DNA from: Brasenia schreberi
Taxonomy: Eukaryota > Streptophyta > Magnoliopsida > Nymphaeales > Cabombaceae
Reading direction: 5' to 3'
Length of the DNA stretch: 64,000 nt
Assembly (NCBI GenBank): GCA_036023115.1
Contig: JAYKKT010000090.1
Location: forward strand, 27,549,501 to 27,613,500
The notes under the pieces are model-generated. The model saw only the letters and a program-made list of their open reading frames with translations, was not told where the DNA came from and made no database searches. Below, one piece after another: positions 59,370 to 64,000 of this stretch (position 1 is its first letter; each line of letters begins with the position of its first letter). The position numbers were made by a program, and so were the translations under genes.

Positions 59370-59443
<74 letters not shown>
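58998..59443. mobile_element. Foldback element with (TA)n(GA)n termini
   Basis: The left half carries (TA)n(GA)n then ACTGAGCACGGTGCTCAATC GAGTGG (from 59046). The right half carries its reverse complement, CCACTCGATTGAGCACCGTG CTCAGT, followed by (TC)n(TA)n. Inner arms also pair (59095-59180 with 59215-59300, CCACC/GGTGG-rich) around an AT-rich centre near 59200. The whole 446-bp unit is thus one imperfect palindrome, microsatellites included. GAGCACGGTGCTC is itself a small palindrome within each arm. No coding capacity. Confidence 0.75.
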
Positions 59444-59445
<2 letters not shown>

Positions 59446-60220
59446 GTGTGTGTGTAGGATTCACAGACCTTCGGCCATATGATGCCCAATCCCCAGCCTT
59501 CTTGCTATCTATCGCTGAGGTTTGCTGGTTCTAATCAGATCGGACTTGTCGAAAGGTTAGGGTCCGGTACCAAGAAAAGAAGCCCATCTGACTAAGATTT
59601 ACCAAAATTGGACAAATAAATAATGCCAGATGTTGTTCTTCGAATATCGTCCTATTGTGGTTTTTATTATCTGATTTTGGGCCCAATATCAGTACTTGCC
59701 AAAGTCAGGTCCAGGTTTCGAATTAGATATTGGAGATCACGGAGATCCAACGAGTTTGCACCTCTGAATCTAATCAATGTCTTAGTAGATTGTAGCTTAT
59801 CAAATCACATTGATTTCTTGGACATTGAAGCCTTTTTAGGAACTCGTATATCATTTTCTGCTGTTATAAAATGTTGAACAAATGTTACATATACATACAT
59901 ATATATATATATATATGTCCATCGATTATGTCCATCGTGGTACTTGTCTATCCTTTTGGGTGTCATAAGTATAATAAAAATAACTTTCATCATTTTTTTA
60001 AAGCTCCTTCACAATTTTGAAATTACTCATAATACCTAAAAACAATAGGTGGACATGTTAAAAGTGGGAAAGATCAAGTTTTCCTATATGTGAAATGAGT
60101 CTAAACATTCTCTCTCACAAGTGGATTCTCCTACATGGTGTTTTAATCTGATCTTGCATCATCCATATTTAACTCCATGAAGGGCAAGATAATCTTTTCT
60201 TTTTTCTTTTAATAATTTTA
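59444..60220. other. Gene-poor stretch
   Basis: No gene is recognised; an 84-codon frame at 59623-59877 has no known domain. Confidence 0.45.
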
Positions 60221-60224
60221 GATG

Positions 60225-60390
60225 ACGTTGAAGATTTGAATCAAATGTATCATTGTAGCTTTTTACTTGCATTTAATGCAAGTATGTGTATTAAATGCAA
60301 AATTATTCAAAGCTCCACAAGATAGACCATGAAAACATTTGTGAAAGGTTATGCATCAAACACCATTAGGCCGCTAAGATTTCCACTTAA
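60225..60390. repeat. Relative of the 31.6-kb foldback element
   Basis: GAAGATTTGAATCAAATGTA and GACCATGAAAACATTTGTGA, then AGGTTATGCATCAAACACC, match the centre and right arm of the 31558-31780 element. The left arm is not recognisable. Confidence 0.55.
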
Positions 60391-61009
60391 TACTAATAGT
60401 CACAAAAAATGCATATCCTAATATCCACTTAAAAAATTCATATGAGTTCATTAAAACCACCACCACCCATCTGAAACACACTCACATGTCTCTCACATGG
60501 AGTGTTATACGCACAAAATCAATAAGGGTGGTTGCAGCCTTTAAGTTTTTCCGATGGAAGATCAATCTTTTATACATTAAACCACAGTTTGCAATAGTTA
60601 ATTAATCATGGAGGACCGGGCGAGGTCCAGCTAGAACTTTCTAATCAGTTTTGCTTTGCCTAAGCTAAATCGATTTCGATACATCAATAATACACGCAAC
60701 GTTCAAAGGCCAAAGATCTGTTGACGACAAAGACTTTGTGGTTGCACATTTTTTGTTCTCTTATGGATTAATTAGTACCATTATCAGTAAGGACAAACAA
60801 TGTCATCCACATAGACAGATTTCTAGTACTTTCCAATGCCAAATATCATTCCTATATTTGTTGTGAGATTTCGCCGCTTGTCCAAAACTCCAGCCAATGG
60901 TCCTTGTCCAAAATCCTAGCTGTTCTTTGCATCTAGCTTCATTTTGACATTCATAGAAAAATACAAAAAATAATTAATGCAAAATGTTCATGTACATACA
61001 CAGTGCATT

Positions 61010-61012
<3 letters not shown>
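60391..61012. other. Gene-poor stretch
   Basis: No feature is recognised. Confidence 0.45.

Positions 61013-61089
<77 letters not shown>
61013..61089. repeat. Compound (TA)n(GA)n microsatellite
   Basis: About 21 TA repeats are followed by about 17 GA repeats. Confidence 0.95.
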
Positions 61090-61093
<4 letters not shown>

Positions 61094-61400
61094 TTCTTGG
61101 CTTCCCTCTGATTAAACCTTGTGAAGGACGTTCTGCTATTGAACAGATTAGAACACCAGTCTCATGACTGGAAGGATCCTTTGGCACTTGAAGGTATCTT
61201 GCTTGACTAAGAAGTGCCATGGTTGAAGCCGGACCTGGGAGAATCTTGATCATGTTTTCGCGTTGCAAAATTGATTGCGGGTTCTGACAGTGATATGGAG
61301 TGTCGAAACCAAGCGTTTTCTCTTTGGAACGAAGTTCGATCACATGATTATCTATCTTACAATGCTCATTTCCAAACAAGCAAGATCATGTTTTATAAAT
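61090..61400 (-). other. Possible unidentified coding segment
   Basis: The minus strand is open for about 95 codons, reading FDTPYHCQNPQSILQRENMI and ILPGPASTMALLSQARYLQV. The mixed, non-repetitive composition looks protein-like and the part outside the microsatellite keeps a single frame. I do not recognise a family and see no flanking exons. Confidence 0.25.
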
Positions 61401-61624
61401 CAGTGATACTGAAAGCGATGGTAAGAAGTAATTTAAGTTTAGAATGTAAGTCCACGTGAAGCCTGCTTGATTATTTTGATGAAGAGAATTCTTAGATGGA
61501 GTTTCTGTTTCATTCTTGTGCAGATTCTCTGACGCTGTTTCATCTAGCAAGCTTTCGAGCACAGGCCTGCCACCATTGACACAAGTTGGTCATCAGGTCC
61601 ATTGCAGTATTTTGAGTAACTTCA

Positions 61625-61795
61625 GGGGATGTTTGATTACGAGGCTGGGACTTGGGAACTGGAACTACAGTTCTAGTTTCAGCAGCCCACCTTCTAGTCG
61701 TCCTTGTAATCGACAGCGGGGCCAAAGCCTGTGTTTGATTACGAGGCCAATATTGTAGTCTCAGGCCTTGTAATCAGACTCCATCTTTATGATAG
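61625..61795. mobile_element. Possible short MITE
   Basis: GGGATGTTTGATTACGAGGC on the left and its imperfect inverse GCCTTGTAATCAGACTCC on the right could be terminal inverted repeats of a 170-bp element; TGTTTGATTACGAGGCC also recurs internally at 61734. The word resembles Tourist-like ends but a target duplication is not visible. Confidence 0.35.
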
Positions 61796-61997
61796 GGTCT
61801 ATGTCACTAAAGGCATGCTTTTGTCATGGAACTTGCTATCCGAGGAAGCCGTGGCTCGTTGTACTACATTGGCATTAGCTTACCACTGACTTCTTCGATC
61901 GGGAAAACAAGTGAGAAAAGATGCAAAACGGAAGGAAGGAACCCTCTCGAAAATGTGCACTGTCAACATGTGTTTTGATCTTGAACTACTTAGTCTC

Positions 61998-62100
61998 ACG
62001 GCGTCGATCTCTTTTTCATACATTGGCAAGGCCAAAGCCAGATGCACACCCCGGGTGTGGAACTCGTGAGCTTCAACTCTTGACTCGACCCCATAGCCAC
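61998..62100 (-). repeat. tRNA-related SINE copy (minus orientation)
   Basis: On the minus strand, GAGTTGAAGCTCACGAGTTC (box B-like) is followed by CACACCCGGGGTGTGCATCT, GGCTTTGGCCTTGCC and an A-rich end. The box A part (GCTATGGGGTCGAGTC) is diverged. Confidence 0.6.
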
Positions 62101-63440
<1,340 letters not shown>

Positions 63441-64000
63441 TATGTGTGTGTTTTATAACTTTTTTTGTGTGTGAAGTTATGATGAGACATATGATGGTGG
63501 GGATGGGGAAGAAAGGTAAGAGCAAAGTGGAAGACATGTACAGGTCATCCCCATCGATTCCGGAAACCAAAAGGAGAAAGTGCTTGTGTTTGGTGTCCAA
63601 ATGAGATGAGAAATGATGTCGCCCAGAGAGACAAGTTAAAAGCACTACTGCTTTTCAATCTTTATGCAGTGTGACCAACACTGCCTTTCGAATTTTTATT
63701 TGGATCACTAAGCTGTAGTTAGGCAGATCCATGTCCTTTCAAAATTTAGATCGCAGCAACTCGTGTTTGGGTTCATGAACTGTGCCAATGAACACATACG
63801 AACAACATTTTGAGTTGCAAGTATCAGCAACCTGTCATGGGATGGTTCCGGTTTGAGTCCGGAACCGAATCAGGTGCTTCCCAATTCCAAGCCTGGTTCC
63901 GGTTTCCCCAGTTCTAGGTTCAGCTGGTTCCTGTTTCAGTTTCACCCATTGCCGCTGGTGGGGAGTTTGACCCCCATGTGTGTGGGTAAGCGTGTTAAGC
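63441..64000. other. Unrecognised end of window
   Basis: No gene is recognised. 63845-63960 is another GGTTCCGGTTT-rich degenerate block like those at 30.8 and 54.4 kb. Confidence 0.4.

Overview
This window is plant nuclear DNA, from a flowering plant. It has large AT-rich intergenic stretches, GT-AG (and one GC-AG) introns, very many (TC)n/(TA)n microsatellites and a typical plant transposon load. The plant-specific IDD zinc-finger and HD-Zip I transcription factors confirm a plant; the species cannot be named from sequence alone. Host genes are sparse: one complete SDE2 gene, one complete IDD gene, one HD-Zip I gene, and a frame-shifted METTL21-like methyltransferase locus.

Layout. 1-1.7 kb: unrecognised sequence. 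1.7-6.0 kb (minus): 5' part of a Ty3/gypsy element, with a degraded gag, a primer binding site and an unusually long ~2.6-kb LTR that carries three unrelated tandem arrays. 6.1-7.4 kb: a 5'-inverted RTE-type LINE. 7.4-9.1 kb: orphan duplicated first exon of SDE2 with its intron flank. 10.4-11.9 kb: dead MULE/FAR1-like transposase. 12.5-17.2 kb (minus): intact three-exon SDE2 gene, with a 1.1-kb hAT-type transposon in intron 1 that has a perfect 8-bp target duplication. 18.5-23 kb: scattered fragments of the same SDE2 neighbourhood. 23-33 kb: gene-poor, with SINEs, foldback elements and microsatellites. 33.5-36.3 kb (minus): nearly full-length but dead RTE LINE lacking its catalytic YADD motif. 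37.2-40.1 kb (plus): IDD gene. 41.5-42.2 kb (plus): METTL21-like pseudogene. 42.7-43.4 kb: gypsy fragment with a G-patch. 44.6-50.4 kb (minus): degraded Ty1/copia element with both LTRs. 52.3-52.9 kb (minus): HD-Zip I gene. 53-64 kb: repeats, including a LINE 3' fragment at 57 kb and several foldback elements flanked by microsatellites.

Themes. (1) The SDE2 locus was duplicated in pieces: a full gene, an orphan exon that keeps an open reading frame, and eroded fragments on the far side. (2) A tRNA-related SINE family, not obviously one I know, occurs about eleven times. (3) A group of foldback (hairpin) elements is bracketed by (TA)n or (TC)n(TA)n microsatellites, recalling the microsatellite-targeting Micron elements of rice; this is the best candidate here for something undescribed. 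No multi-gene pathway, operon-like cluster or defence system is visible.
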